64,000 bases of DNA from Ralstonia sp. UNC404CL21Col (GCF_000620465.1 NZ_JIBE01000003.1:1612001-1676000), one strand, 5' to 3'. Shown: positions 33,752-42,830, numbered from the stretch's first letter. Program-made: numbers and translations. The notes: generated from the letters alone by a model not told the origin.

Positions 33752-34299
33752 CCCCTGCCGGGGCTGACTCACTTTCTTTGGTCTTGCCCAAAGAAAGTAA
33801 GCAAAGAAAGGCGCGCCCGAGATGGCGAAAGATTCCTTGAATTTATGTCGCAGGGAGGGGAAGGGAAAAACTCGCTTCGCTCAGACAGTTTCCCTTCCTT
33901 TTTCCTCCCTGCAACAGAAATTCAAGGCGCCATCTAGGGCAGGGTACGGCCACACCATCGGAGCACAGGCGCAGTGGTGGATGCGCAGCAAGGGGCAAGG
34001 CAAAGCAGTAAGACCGGGTGGAGACCGCGAGTGAAGCGAAGCAGCACACCGCAACAAACGAAATGCCGACAGGGCCCGCACACCACTGGTTTGGCCTTTG
34101 ACGTTCCTGCCCTTGATGGCGCCTTGAATTTCTGTAAGCGGGCGGATAAAGGAAGGAGGCCTGTCTGAGCGAAGCGAGTTTGCCTCCTTCCCCGCACGGT
34201 TACAGAAATTCAAGGAGGGGGTCGCCATCTCGGGCGCGCCTTTCTTTTGCTTACTTTTCTTTGGCAAGACAAAGAAAAGTGAGTCGGTCCCGGCAGGGA
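33752..34299. repeat. ~550 bp nested inverted-repeat element between kdpC and kdpD
   Basis: Outer arms of ~75 bp at 33752-33830 and 34224-34299 are inverted copies; both read CCCTGCCGGG, then GACTCACTTT, AAGAAAGTAAGC and GGCGCGCCCGAGATGGCGA. Inside are an inverted pair TTCAAGGCGCCATC(A/T)AGGGCAGG (33921-33945 and 34108-34131) and two hairpins with the same CTGTCTGAGCGAAGCGAG motif in opposite orientations. No ORF resembles a protein. The outer arm resembles a sequence dispersed through Ralstonia and Xanthomonas genomes (recalled, not searched). It is a candidate mobile or REP-like element. Confidence 0.75.
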
Positions 34300-34357
34300 A
34301 CGAAAGGAGGGTGGACCACCAACATCAAAAACCAGCAGTCCACAAAACCCCAACCCC

Positions 34358-34981
34358 TCACTTCAACCCATCCAACGCCAAATTCAGTTCCAACACATTC
34401 ACCGTAGGCTCGCCAAACACCCCAAGCACCGGCCCCTTGGTGTTCTCAGCCACAGCCTTCTTCACCAGGTCAGCCGAGAGATGCCGCGCACGCGCAACAC
34501 GCTCCACCTGATACGCCGCAGCAGCAGGACTAATCTCCGGGTCCAGCCCACTCGCAGAGGCCGTCACAAGATCAGCAGGAATCGGCGCACTGTTCGTCGG
34601 GTCCGCTTCCTTGAGCGCCGCAATGCGGGCCTTGGCCGCTTCCGTCAACGCCGGGTTGCTAGGCCCAAGGTTGGAGCCACCCGAAGCCTGCGCGTTATAC
34701 GGATTGGGCGCAGTCGCCGAGATCCGCCCCCAGAAATACTCCGGGGTGTCAAAGTTCTGCCCGATCAACGAAGACCCGACAGCCTTGCCGCCACGCTCGA
34801 TGATCGAGCCCCCGGCCTGCGCCGGAAACAGCGCCTTGCCGACGCCCGTCACCACCACCGGATACAGCACCCCGGTAATGAGCGACAGCCCGACGAATAC
34901 CACCAGCGCCGCACGCAGCAGCCCACCTTGTTGCGGCACATCGGCCTGAACAGGTTGACGCGCTTGAGTTGTGGTTGCCAT
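34358..34981 (-). CDS. kdpC: Potassium-transporting ATPase subunit C
   Basis: KdpC of 207 residues, the single-span subunit that increases the ATP affinity of KdpB. One N-terminal TM segment ([28 protein letters not shown]) is followed by the periplasmic domain with [32 protein letters not shown] and VERVARAR. It lies 15 bases after kdpB. Here the periplasmic domain ends at a normal length. Confidence 0.95.
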   Translation of the reverse strand: MATTTQARQPVQADVPQQGGLLRAALVVFVGLSLITGVLYPVVVTGVGKALFPAQAGGSIIERGGKAVGSSLIGQNFDTPEYFWGRISATAPNPYNAQASGGSNLGPSNPALTEAAKARIAALKEADPTNSAPIPADLVTASASGLDPEISPAAAAYQVERVARARHLSADLVKKAVAENTKGPVLGVFGEPTVNVLELNLALDGLK

Positions 34982-34996
34982 GAATGCACTCCTTCC

Positions 34997-37222
34997 TTAA
35001 ACCCAGCCCATTGCGGCCAGGAACATGTCGATGATCTTGATGCCCGGGAAGGGCAGCAGCAGGCCGCCCAGGCCGTAGATCAAGAGATTGCGGCGCAGCA
35101 GCGCGGCGGCTCCCAGCGCGCGGTACTTCACGCCCTTGAGCGCCAGCGGGATCAGGAACACGATGATCAGCGCGTTGAAGATCACGGCGCTCATCACGGC
35201 TGATGCCGGCGTTGCCAGGTGCATCACGTTCAGCGCGGCGAGCTGCGGATACGTCGTCGCGAACGCGGCCGGGATGATGGCGAAGTACTTCGCCACATCG
35301 TTGGCGATCGAGAACGTGGTGAGCGAGCCGCGCGTCATCAGCATCTGCTTGCCGATCTCGACAATCTGGATCAACTTGGTCGGGCTGGAATCCAGGTCGA
35401 CCATGTTGCCGGCCTCCTTGGCGGCCTGCGTGCCGCTGTTCATGGCGACGGCCACGTCGGCCTGTGCCAGGGCGGGCGCATCGTTGGTGCCGTCACCGGT
35501 CATGGCAACGAGGCGGCCCTGCGCCTGCTGTTCGCGGATCAGCGCCAGCTTGGTCTCGGGCGTGGCTTCGGCAATGAAGTCGTCGACGCCGGCTTCAGCG
35601 GCGATGGACGCGGCGGTCAGGCGGTTGTCGCCGGTGATCATCACCGTCTTGATGCCCATCTGGCGCAGCTCGGCAAAGCGCTCGCGGATGCCGGCCTTCA
35701 CAATGTCCTTCAGCTCCACCACGCCGAGCACGCGGTCGTTGTCGGACACCACCAGCGGCGTACCGCCCGCGCGTGCCACGTCATCCACAGCCGTCGACAC
35801 GGCATCGGGAAACTTGCCGGCCAGCAGCGTCACATGCGTGCGAATCGCATCGGCCGCGCCCTTGCGGATCTGACGGGCGTCGCCTGCATACGAGACGTTG
35901 ATGCCGCTCATGCGTGTTTGCGCAGAGAAGGCAACGTACACGGGCTGGGTCTTCGCCAACGCGGCTTCATCGATGGACGCCTCGCCCAGGTTGCGTGCCA
36001 GCGTGACGATGCTGCGGCCTTCCGGCGTTTCGTCAGCCAGCGACGACAGCCATGCCGCCTCGGCCAACTGCTTGGCCGTCACGCCCGGCGCAGGAATGAA
36101 GCGCGAAGCCTGACGGTTGCCGTGCGTGATCGTGCCGGTCTTGTCGAGCAGCAGCACATCCACATCACCAGCCGCCTCCACGGCGCGGCCGGAGGTGGCG
36201 ATCACGTTCGCCTGCATCATGCGGCTCATGCCCGCCACGCCAATGGCGGAGAGCAGCCCGCCGATGGTGGTCGGGATCAGACACACCAGCAGCGCGACGA
36301 GGACGGTAATCGTGATCGGCGAACCGGCCTTCATCGCGTCCACCGAGAAGATCGAGTACGGCAGCAGCGTGACGGTCGCCAGCATCAGGATGATGGTCAG
36401 GCTCACCAGCAGAATCGTCAGCGCCAGCTCGTTCGGCGTCTTCTGGCGCTTGGCGCCTTCCACCATCGAGATCATCCGATCGAGGAAGCTCTCGCCGGGG
36501 TTGGCGGTGATGCGCACGATGATCCAGTCCGACAGCACGCGCGTGCCGCCCGTCACGGACGAGAAATCCCCGCCCGATTCGCGGATGACCGGTGCCGATT
36601 CGCCCGTGATGGCGCTTTCGTCCACCGAGGCCACGCCTTCGATGACCTCGCCGTCGCCGGGCACCATGTCGCCGGCTTCGATGAGCACGATGTCGCCACG
36701 GCGCAGCGCGGTGGCGGCGCGTGCTTCCACACGGTCACGGCGGCCTGCATCTGCCAGCACCTTGGCCTGCACCGTGGTCTTGATGCCGCGCAGCGATGCG
36801 GCCTGCTGCTTGCTGCGGCCCTCGGCCAGCGCTTCGGCAAAGTTGGCGAACAACACCGTGAACCACAGCCACACCGACACGGCGAGGATGAAGCCCGCCG
36901 GCGCTTCGGCCTGGCCGCGCAGCGCCATCCCCCACAGGATCGTGGTGAGGATGCTGCCGACGTAGACGACAAACATCACCGGGTTCTTGGCCTGCGCGCG
37001 CGGCGACAGCTTGCGGAAGCTATCGACAATGGCGGGCTTGACCAGCGCCGACGAGAACATCGACAGCTTGCGCACATCCTTGGCGGACAGCGTGGTGTGC
37101 GTCGTATGCGTGCTGCGTGCCTGCGGCTCGGCCGCTGCAGCAGTACCAGTACCGGCGCTCGGCTCAAGCTTGTGCTTGACCGTACGCACAACCGGTTCGG
37201 ATTCGGGATAACGGATAGCCAT
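34997..37222 (-). CDS. kdpB: Potassium-transporting P-type ATPase subunit B
   Basis: Catalytic subunit of the KdpFABC K+ pump, 741 residues. P-type ATPase motifs: the actuator TGES ([12 protein letters not shown]), the phosphorylation motif [13 protein letters not shown], the nucleotide-binding KGAADAI, and the hinge [17 protein letters not shown]. Compared with E. coli KdpB it has an N-terminal extension of ~45 Ala/Thr-rich residues before the core. ATG 37222 is used; an alternative start further in cannot be excluded. A palindromic ~125 bp repeat separates it from kdpA. Confidence 0.95.
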   Translation of the reverse strand: MAIRYPESEPVVRTVKHKLEPSAGTGTAAAAEPQARSTHTTHTTLSAKDVRKLSMFSSALVKPAIVDSFRKLSPRAQAKNPVMFVVYVGSILTTILWGMALRGQAEAPAGFILAVSVWLWFTVLFANFAEALAEGRSKQQAASLRGIKTTVQAKVLADAGRRDRVEARAATALRRGDIVLIEAGDMVPGDGEVIEGVASVDESAITGESAPVIRESGGDFSSVTGGTRVLSDWIIVRITANPGESFLDRMISMVEGAKRQKTPNELALTILLVSLTIILMLATVTLLPYSIFSVDAMKAGSPITITVLVALLVCLIPTTIGGLLSAIGVAGMSRMMQANVIATSGRAVEAAGDVDVLLLDKTGTITHGNRQASRFIPAPGVTAKQLAEAAWLSSLADETPEGRSIVTLARNLGEASIDEAALAKTQPVYVAFSAQTRMSGINVSYAGDARQIRKGAADAIRTHVTLLAGKFPDAVSTAVDDVARAGGTPLVVSDNDRVLGVVELKDIVKAGIRERFAELRQMGIKTVMITGDNRLTAASIAAEAGVDDFIAEATPETKLALIREQQAQGRLVAMTGDGTNDAPALAQADVAVAMNSGTQAAKEAGNMVDLDSSPTKLIQIVEIGKQMLMTRGSLTTFSIANDVAKYFAIIPAAFATTYPQLAALNVMHLATPASAVMSAVIFNALIIVFLIPLALKGVKYRALGAAALLRRNLLIYGLGGLLLPFPGIKIIDMFLAAMGWV

Positions 37223-37259
37223 AAGGCACCTGTTGATATTGAGTGGACTACGCGCCGTG

Positions 37260-37383
37260 GAACCTGCTCATGGTCCGTAGCGAGCGGCCCGAGGTTGGCG
37301 CGAGAAGCGCAGCCGTACAGGTGTACGGCGAGCATCGCAGGGCCAAGATCGGGACGCGCAGTAGGAACATGGGCAGGTTCTTA
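37260..37383. repeat. ~125 bp palindromic dispersed repeat, copy 1 (kdpA/kdpB gap)
   Basis: The ends form an inverted repeat: GGAACCTGCTCATGGTCC on the left, TAAGAACCTGCCCATGTTCC (complement) on the right. A central hairpin GCCGTAC-AGGT-GTACGGC lies inside. It is near-identical to copy 2 at 62166-62292. The right-hand end supplies the kdpA stop codon TAA (complement of TTA 37381-37383). Confidence 0.85.
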
Positions 37384-39153
37384 GCGGGCGAGGTGTTCTG
37401 CAATCGGGCCCAGTGCGAGCGCCGGGATGTACGTGAGCGCGCCCACCAGCAGCACCGAGCCGATCAGCAGCACCACAAACAGCGGCCCATGCGTGGGCAG
37501 CGTGCCGGCCGTCACGGGCAGGCGCTTCTTGGCGGCAAACGTGCCTGCCATCGCCAGCACCGGCACGATGATCCAGAAGCGGCCCAGCCACATCGCAATG
37601 CCCAGCGCGATGTTGTAGAACGGCGTGTTGGCAGACAGGCCCGCAAACGCGCTGCCGTTGTTGTTGGCCGCCGATGAGAAGGCGTACAGCACTTCAGAGA
37701 AGCCGTGCGTGCCCGGGTTGAAGATGCCGGCCTTGCCCTGCGTGACGACCACGGCGATGGCCGTGCCCACCAGCACCAGCAGCGGCGTGACGAGGATGGC
37801 GATTGACGTCATCTTCATCTCGAACACCTCGATCTTCTTGCCGAGGTATTCCGGCGTACGGCCGATCATCAGGCCCGCAATGAACACGGCCAGGATGGCG
37901 TACACCAGCATGCCGTACAGGCCCGAGCCCACACCGCCAAACACCACTTCGCCCAGCTGCATCAGGAACATCGGCACGAAGCCGCCCAGCGCGGTCAGCG
38001 AGTCATGCATGGCATTCACCGCCCCGCACGACGCCGCCGTGGTGATGGTGGCAAACAGCGACGAGGCCACGATGCCGAAGCGCGTTTCCTTGCCTTCCAT
38101 GTTGCCCATGGCCTGGTCGATGCCGAGGTTCGCAAGCATCGGGTTGGCATGCAGCTCAGCCCATGCCAGGAAGACGGCGAGCACGGCAAACAGCACCGTC
38201 ATCGCCGCAAGCACGGCCCAGCCTTGCCGGCCATCGCCCACCATGCCGCCAAACGTAAAGCACAGCGCCGCCGGGATGATGAAGATCGCCAGCATCTGCA
38301 CGAAGTTGGTCAGCGCGTTGGGGTTCTCGTACGGGTGTGCGGAGTTGGCGTTGAAGAAACCGCCACCGTTCGTGCCGAGCATCTTGATCGCCTCTTGCGA
38401 CGCGACCGGGCCCATCGGCAGGGTCTGCGTTTGCGTGGTGGCTTTCTCGGTGACGGGGTTGCCTTGTGCGTCCTTGAGCGGCTGGCCGCTGGCGTCCATC
38501 TTCGGGTTGTCGTACGTGGTGGCGGTGACGGTGGTCACCTCCTTGTAGCCATCGAAGTTCTGGATCACGCCCTGGCTCACGAAGAACACCGACACCAGAA
38601 TCGACAGCGGCAGCAGCACGTAGACCGTGGCGCGCGTGAAGTCGACCCAGAAGTTGCCGATGGTGTTGGCCGAGTGGCGCGCAAAGCCGCGGATGAGCGC
38701 AATCACCACCGCAATGCCGGTCGCCGCAGACAGGAAGTTCTGCACCGCCAGGCCGAGCATCTGCGTGAGATAGCTCATCGTGCTTTCGCCCGAATAGCCT
38801 TGCCAGTTGGTGTTGCTCACAAAGCTGATGGCCGTGTTGAAGGACGAATCCGGCGTGATGGCACCAAAGCCCTGCGGGTTGAGCGGCAGCCACTGCTGCA
38901 CGCGCTGCAGCGCATAGACCGCCAGCGCGCCCAGCACGTTGACGACGATGACAGCCAGCGCATAGCGCTTCCAGCCCATCTCGGCCTGCGGGTTGACGCC
39001 GGCCACGCGATAGAACAGCCGCTCGACGGGGCCGAGCCAGTGCGCGCGCGAAGGCTTGTCACCAAACACGCCGGTCATATACGCGCCCAGCGGTTTGGCC
39101 AGAACCAGCAGCACAACCAGGTAGATCGCCAGCTGGAGGAGGAACGCATTCAT
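37381..39153 (-). CDS. kdpA: Potassium-transporting ATPase subunit A
   Basis: K+-translocating subunit, 590 residues, with about ten TM segments. Selectivity-filter-type motifs are visible: [51 protein letters not shown], and [17 protein letters not shown] 39153 is used because its product starts [23 protein letters not shown], as in the family; an upstream in-frame extension is antisense shadow. It is 19 bases downstream of kdpF. The TAA stop is made by the end of the palindromic repeat. Confidence 0.95.
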   Translation of the reverse strand: MNAFLLQLAIYLVVLLVLAKPLGAYMTGVFGDKPSRAHWLGPVERLFYRVAGVNPQAEMGWKRYALAVIVVNVLGALAVYALQRVQQWLPLNPQGFGAITPDSSFNTAISFVSNTNWQGYSGESTMSYLTQMLGLAVQNFLSAATGIAVVIALIRGFARHSANTIGNFWVDFTRATVYVLLPLSILVSVFFVSQGVIQNFDGYKEVTTVTATTYDNPKMDASGQPLKDAQGNPVTEKATTQTQTLPMGPVASQEAIKMLGTNGGGFFNANSAHPYENPNALTNFVQMLAIFIIPAALCFTFGGMVGDGRQGWAVLAAMTVLFAVLAVFLAWAELHANPMLANLGIDQAMGNMEGKETRFGIVASSLFATITTAASCGAVNAMHDSLTALGGFVPMFLMQLGEVVFGGVGSGLYGMLVYAILAVFIAGLMIGRTPEYLGKKIEVFEMKMTSIAILVTPLLVLVGTAIAVVVTQGKAGIFNPGTHGFSEVLYAFSSAANNNGSAFAGLSANTPFYNIALGIAMWLGRFWIIVPVLAMAGTFAAKKRLPVTAGTLPTHGPLFVVLLIGSVLLVGALTYIPALALGPIAEHLAR

Positions 39154-39172
39154 GGTGTGCCTCGCAGTGTTG

Positions 39173-39262
39173 TTAGAAGCGTTCGGGCCACAAGAGGGCC
39201 ACAAACAGATAAACCAGCAAGGCCACCGTGATGGCCCCGGACAGCACATAGAGCCAGGTCAT
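39173..39262 (-). CDS. kdpF: Potassium-transporting ATPase subunit F
   Basis: 29-residue single-span protein, [19 protein letters not shown] followed by [10 protein letters not shown], the usual KdpF length and pattern. It stabilises the Kdp complex. It is too short to show in normal ORF lists but is placed correctly directly before kdpA. Its ATG (39260-39262) overlaps the TGA of the upstream 41-codon ORF as ATGA, suggesting translational coupling. Confidence 0.9.
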   Translation of the reverse strand: MTWLYVLSGAITVALLVYLFVALLWPERF

Positions 39263-39384
39263 TGCTGTTTCTCCATCGCGTGCGTGGTCGGTTGGTCTTT
39301 GGTGGCAAGCCGGCCGGAGAGGGCGAGCAAGCCGCCCACTGCCAGGGCCAGCACCGCAAGGCCGGCGAGATAAACGAGGTCCAT
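39259..39384 (-). CDS. 41-residue membrane peptide upstream of kdpF
   Basis: Small ORF starting ATG 39384 with a good ribosome site (AAGGAAAGGGGAG). The product begins MDLVYLAGLAVLALAVGGL, then [22 protein letters not shown]: one hydrophobic segment and a polar tail. Its stop overlaps the kdpF start (ATGA), so it is translationally coupled to the Kdp operon. It is unlike KdpF in sequence. Either it is an extra small Kdp-associated subunit or its translation simply feeds kdpF. Confidence 0.7.
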   Translation of the reverse strand: MDLVYLAGLAVLALAVGGLLALSGRLATKDQPTTHAMEKQQ

Positions 39385-39415
39385 ATGCGCTCCCCTTTCC
39401 TTCAGGTCGTGTTGG

Positions 39416-40213
39416 TCAGAACGTCTTGGTCACCGCCAGCAGCGCGGTGGCCTTGCCCATGTAGTTGCCGCGCGTGTTGGTGTACGCGGCGCGCGCAGCG
39501 TTGGTGTCGATGTACGCAAGCGATGCCGTCCAACCGCTGCCGAAGTCCTTCGTCACGCCCACCTTCCAGTCGGCATACGACGTGCGCACCACCTGATGCG
39601 GCACCTGCTGGTAGCCCACGTGCAGGTTCAGCGTAAGGCCCCAGAAACCGGTGTCGAAGTTGCCCGACAGATCGAAGTACTGGCTGTGGTGGCTATCCGC
39701 AAAACCGAACAGGTTGGAAAACGCGTGCGAGTACTTGAACGAGACCGGCCCGTAGCCGATCTGTGCATAACCTTCGGTGGTGTGCGGGCGGGTGTAGCCG
39801 TCGGGGTAGCTGCCCGGGTAGTAGTACTGCAGCACGCCCACATCAATGGGCACGTCCTTCATCAGCTCGGTCTTGTAGCCGCCGTAGAAATCCATCTCGA
39901 TGGGCGCGGAGACGTTGGGGTTGGAATCCCCCAGCCAACTGATCGACGAGTTCCAGTTGCCCACGTAGAAGCCGTTGGGCAGCGCGTAATCCACACCGCC
40001 CTGGATGGCCGGTTTGTTGTTGGTCTGCATGAGACCGCGATAGCGATATTGGCTGGCCAGCGTGACGTTGGCCGTCAACGGGCTGGCAGGGGCAGCGGCG
40101 GGGGCCGGCGCAGCGTCAGTGGACTGCGCAAAAGCGGCCGCGCTCGACAGTGCTGCGGCACAGAAGACAACGCCACCCATGACGGTGGCGTGCAAAGAAA
40201 CCTTGGCTTGCAT
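39416..40213 (-). CDS. TorF-family putative porin
   Basis: Outer-membrane beta-barrel of 265 residues. The signal peptide (GGVVFCAAALSSAAAFAQ) and Ala/Pro linker are followed by LTANVTLASQYRYRGLMQTNNKPAIQGGVDYAL, which opens the TorF family (Gly/Tyr/Arg-rich start of the barrel). The last strand ends KATALLAVTKTF with terminal Phe. It lies 31 bases upstream of the 41-residue peptide and kdpF on the same strand, so it probably heads the Kdp transcript and may help supply K+. Confidence 0.85.
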   Translation of the reverse strand: MQAKVSLHATVMGGVVFCAAALSSAAAFAQSTDAAPAPAAAPASPLTANVTLASQYRYRGLMQTNNKPAIQGGVDYALPNGFYVGNWNSSISWLGDSNPNVSAPIEMDFYGGYKTELMKDVPIDVGVLQYYYPGSYPDGYTRPHTTEGYAQIGYGPVSFKYSHAFSNLFGFADSHHSQYFDLSGNFDTGFWGLTLNLHVGYQQVPHQVVRTSYADWKVGVTKDFGSGWTASLAYIDTNAARAAYTNTRGNYMGKATALLAVTKTF

Positions 40214-40546
40214 GGACCTTTCCCTTGTTGTTTTAGGTGCCGCCCGGCCCGTCGCAGGTGCGCGTCAACTGGGGCCGGATGCGGCGTGCAGGCAGGCTCC
40301 CGTCACAGGGCCTGCGTGCAGTGCAACAGTAGGGAAAGGGGGGTAAAAACGGGGTAAAGGTTGGGGGGAGGGGTGTAAACGGGGTGTAAAAATCCATCGT
40401 CTCGCTGAGACCCTCGCTAGCACCCCAATTTCACAGGCTGCGATTCGAGTCGCGGACTATAGCTTTTGGATGATTTTCTATTTCTTAGGTGTTAGAGCTA
40501 ATATCCCTCTGCCAAGCTGGCGCACACATCCATATCGGGAGGGGTT
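40214..40546. other. Non-coding region upstream of torF and the HEPN gene pair
   Basis: Apart from the KdpE-like boxes, it holds a small hairpin (GCAGGC/GCCTGC, ~40288-40316) and AT-rich DNA from 40455. No protein or RNA gene is supported. Base composition falls at ~40450, marking the edge of the accessory island. Confidence 0.5.
40337..40392 (-). promoter_or_regulatory. Candidate KdpE binding boxes upstream of torF-kdp
   Basis: Read on the minus strand: TTTACACCCCG (40380-40390), GTTTACACCCC (40370-40380), TTTACCCCG (40350-40358) and GTTTTTACCCCC (40338-40350). These are two tandem pairs with ~11-base spacing, the pattern of OmpR-family sites, and they match the TTTACACCCCG core of the E. 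coli kdp operator as I recall it. They lie 125-180 bases upstream of the torF start. A run of GGGG tracts on the plus strand here could also form a G-quadruplex. Confidence 0.55.
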
Positions 40547-41083
40547 ATGACAAGCGGGTCTGCTCGGGTCAAGTTCTCTTTTTCGGAAGGACTCTTGGAA
40601 GTGGAAGGTTCCGAGGGTTTCGTTGCAGCCCAACTGCAAAAACTCGAACCTATTCTCGAAAAATATCTAAGCCAGCCGGCACCTAACAATCAGAAACCAA
40701 ACGGCCGCGATACGACACCAAAAAATGCGCAGAACGACATTAATGGCGGGCTTTCTGATTACGAAAACCTATTTGCCTTGGCTGATGGAAAGATTCAAAT
40801 CCTTAAAGATATCCCAGGCGGCAACAAATCGAGCAAGACGGTAAATGTAGCGTTGCTACTTGGTTTCGCCAATCAGCTACAGGGTATTAATTCCGTCGGT
40901 TATTCAACCATCCGAGATTTGTGTGCGGCACACGCATGCCTAGATAGCACGAATTTCTCCAAGTCACTTAAGGACCAAAAAGAACTGTTCCTCATTTCTG
41001 GCTCTTCCGGAAGCCAAAGCGTGACACTTACGGCTCCGGGGAAACGAAAAGCATCTGATCTTGCGAACTCCCTCAGATCATGA
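40547..41083 (+). CDS. Accessory protein, first gene of a HEPN-associated pair
   Basis: Protein of 178 residues from an AT-richer stretch. The N-terminal ~40 residues (KFSFSEGLLEVEGSEGFVAAQLQKLEPILEKYL) resemble the short N-terminal module seen in various bacterial accessory proteins (recalled), where Phe/Glu-Val-Glu-Gly-Ser-Glu-Phe-Val is typical. After a polar linker comes NVALLLGFANQLQGINSVGYSTIRDLCAAHACLDSTNFSKSLKDQKELFLISG, which looks like a small DNA-binding wing. ATG 40547 has GGGAGGGG. It overlaps the next gene by 4 bases (ATGA). No function is assigned. Confidence 0.7.
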   Translation: MTSGSARVKFSFSEGLLEVEGSEGFVAAQLQKLEPILEKYLSQPAPNNQKPNGRDTTPKNAQNDINGGLSDYENLFALADGKIQILKDIPGGNKSSKTVNVALLLGFANQLQGINSVGYSTIRDLCAAHACLDSTNFSKSLKDQKELFLISGSSGSQSVTLTAPGKRKASDLANSLRS

Positions 41084-41871
41084 ATGTAGACGCCATCCTG
41101 AAATCGAGATACCCGAACGACGTAGTAAGAGTAATCATCGACGCCTACCGAGAAATCGAAGGCAACTACATTTTGGGGAAGTGGAAAGCGAGCGAGCTTG
41201 ATGCTGGCCACTTTGTGGAAGGTGTTCGTCGTGCCCTGGAGTCTGAGCTGTTTGGATCGTTCACCCCGATCGGCGTCGATATGCCAAAGTTCCACGACGG
41301 TGAACTCAAGAAATATGAGCAAGCAACCGGCGATGAGTCGTTTCGGATCTTGATTCCCCGTGCCCTGAAAGCAGTCTTCAACATCCGGAACAAGCGTGGC
41401 GTCGGTCACGTGGGCGCCATCTCCCCCAACGAGATGGACGCCACCTACATCCTTTATACCGCCAAATGGGTTCTAGCCGAGCTAGTTCGCCTTGCTTCTG
41501 GCACAGACCCAGCCTCCGCCCAAAAAACAATTGACTCAATTGTCGAACGTCGCTTGAGCTTGATCTGGAAGCATGGCGACATAACAAGAGTCTTGAAGAC
41601 CGATCTCACGACAAGAGAGCAACTACTTGTACTTCTCTATGACAAGAGTCCACAAAAGGAGAGTGCGCTAAAAATTTCAACTGAATACAAGAATCTAAGT
41701 AACTTCAGAAGAATCCTTAAGCGGCTGCACGCGGACCGACTCATAGAGTATGTAACTGGGGAAACCGCCACCCTCACTCCAGCCGGCATAGCAGAGGCCG
41801 AGCTAGCTCTGACCAAGGCCAGCAAAAAGGGCTTACCTCAAAAGCGTAGCTCCCGCCGCAGAGTTCGATGA
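41080..41871 (+). CDS. HEPN-like / winged-helix accessory protein
   Basis: Protein of 263 residues, second gene of the overlapping pair. The middle carries RALKAVFNIRNKRGVGHVGAISPNEMDATYILYTAKWVLAELVRLA; the RN-x5-H arrangement (RNKRGVGH) fits a HEPN RNase motif, and similar segments occur in abortive-infection-type proteins (recalled, not searched). The C-terminal ~75 residues (TTREQLLVLLYDKSPQKESALKISTEYKNLSNFRRILKRLHADRLIEY) look like a winged helix ending in a basic KRSSRRRVR tail. This suggests an RNA-cleaving effector with a DNA- or RNA-binding tail. The terminator at 41911-41937 follows. Confidence 0.7.
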   Translation: MNVDAILKSRYPNDVVRVIIDAYREIEGNYILGKWKASELDAGHFVEGVRRALESELFGSFTPIGVDMPKFHDGELKKYEQATGDESFRILIPRALKAVFNIRNKRGVGHVGAISPNEMDATYILYTAKWVLAELVRLASGTDPASAQKTIDSIVERRLSLIWKHGDITRVLKTDLTTREQLLVLLYDKSPQKESALKISTEYKNLSNFRRILKRLHADRLIEYVTGETATLTPAGIAEAELALTKASKKGLPQKRSSRRRVR

Positions 41872-41910
41872 ACCGCTAACTGATTGGCGTGGGTATAGGG
41901 TAAAAAAGAG

Positions 41911-41937
41911 AAAAAGCCACCCTAAGGTGGCTTTTTC
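41911..41937. terminator. Bidirectional intrinsic terminator
   Basis: AAAAAGCCACC pairs with GGTGGCTTTTT around CTAA. It lies between the convergent HEPN pair and the 160-residue gene and works on both strands. Confidence 0.85.
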
Positions 41938-41955
41938 CCTCCCAAGCTACTGCAG

Positions 41956-42438
41956 CTAGTCCACTCGCTCGCTAGTCAATTCGTCCTCCTTCCTCCGCGG
42001 CGACTTAGCAAACCGCGCCGACAACGCCTTACGCGCCGCATCCAACCCTTCGCCCTTGCCGGCCACCTTGAGGAAGGCATACCCCTCCAGCACAGCATTC
42101 ATGACATCGCTGCCTAGTGCGAGCTGCGAGTCGGCCATCCGTTCTTGGATGCGATTCACACGCACCAAGCGGCTGCGGAGCAAATCGAACGCCGCCAAGT
42201 CGCGGCGGACTTCTGCAAGGTTGAAGTTGGCAGGCAGCACGTTGGGGTTGTTACCCAGTACCTCCACCGCCGTGCGGGCGAACGCTTCGGACTTGTCGCC
42301 CATTTTGTTCAGAAACCGGCGCTGCTCGATCGACAGGTCAATCAAGCCAATGAGCTTGTCTTCGATCGTCTTGAGAGCGCCATCCACGGCGGCCAAATCT
42401 GCTGTGCTGAGTTGAAGCGAAATCAGGTTCTGCGACAT
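41956..42438 (-). CDS. Conserved protein of unknown function (160 residues)
   Basis: All-helical, hydrophilic protein without a signal peptide. It begins MSQNLISLQLSTADLAAVDGALKTIEDKL and contains NKMGDKSEAFARTAVEVLGNNPNVLPANFNLAEVRRDLAAFDLL. Proteins of this type are common in accessory DNA of many bacteria, but I know no function. The start is ATG 42438 with AAAAGGAATG upstream. It ends at a shared terminator. The island it sits in also has a HEPN pair, a repeat array and a c4-type RNA. Confidence 0.65.
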   Translation of the reverse strand: MSQNLISLQLSTADLAAVDGALKTIEDKLIGLIDLSIEQRRFLNKMGDKSEAFARTAVEVLGNNPNVLPANFNLAEVRRDLAAFDLLRSRLVRVNRIQERMADSQLALGSDVMNAVLEGYAFLKVAGKGEGLDAARKALSARFAKSPRRKEDELTSERVD

Positions 42439-42552
42439 TGCATTCCTTTTCTAGGGGTTGGCAACGTCATGCCGGGGGGCATGACCGCCGCAGATTGGAC
42501 GCTGCTCCACCCAACAGCAATGGTCCGCCACGCCATTTCACAAATTGCCTGC

Positions 42553-42830
42553 GTCGATGGGGTTCTGAACTCCATCGATGCGGTTTGGAACGCCATGGCC
42601 CCGGGTTCGGAACGCCAAGTGTGAGGTTCTGAACCTCATCGTTGGGGTTCAGAACCCCATGCGTGAGGTGCCGAACCTCAACCGAGAGGTTCAGAACTTC
42701 ATAGGGTCGCGTTCTGAACTCCACCTTCCGAGTTCAGAACGCCATGCATGAGGTCCGGAACCTCACGATTGCGGTTCCGAACCTGAAGGTTGCAGTTGCG
42801 AACCGCACCGTTGCGGTTGGGGACTCCATT
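42553..42830. repeat. Array of thirteen ~21 bp degenerate palindromic repeats
   Basis: Each unit is GNGGTTC-N-GAACCNC followed by about 6 variable bases, e.g. GAGGTTCTGAACCTC, GGGGTTCAGAACCCC, GAGGTGCCGAACCTC. Unit centres fall near 42565, 42586, 42609, 42630, 42651, 42672, 42693, 42715, 42736, 42757, 42778, 42799 and 42820, so the period is 21 with two slips. Units at the ends are more degenerate. The 21-base period gives heptapeptide repeats in open frames on both strands, which explains the long ORFs here. Confidence 0.85.

Noticed and set aside
35219-37384. 721-codon open frame on the plus strand
   Set aside because: Antisense to kdpB and made of the same shadow composition; no ribosome site or family match.
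40430-40465. tRNA 3' end as an integration site at the island edge
   Set aside because: GATTCGAGTCGC resembles a T-arm only superficially; no tRNA cloverleaf or att repeat could be built.
42553-42830. CRISPR array
   Set aside because: Units are ~21 bases, themselves palindromic, too variable and without unique 30-40 base spacers or cas genes.
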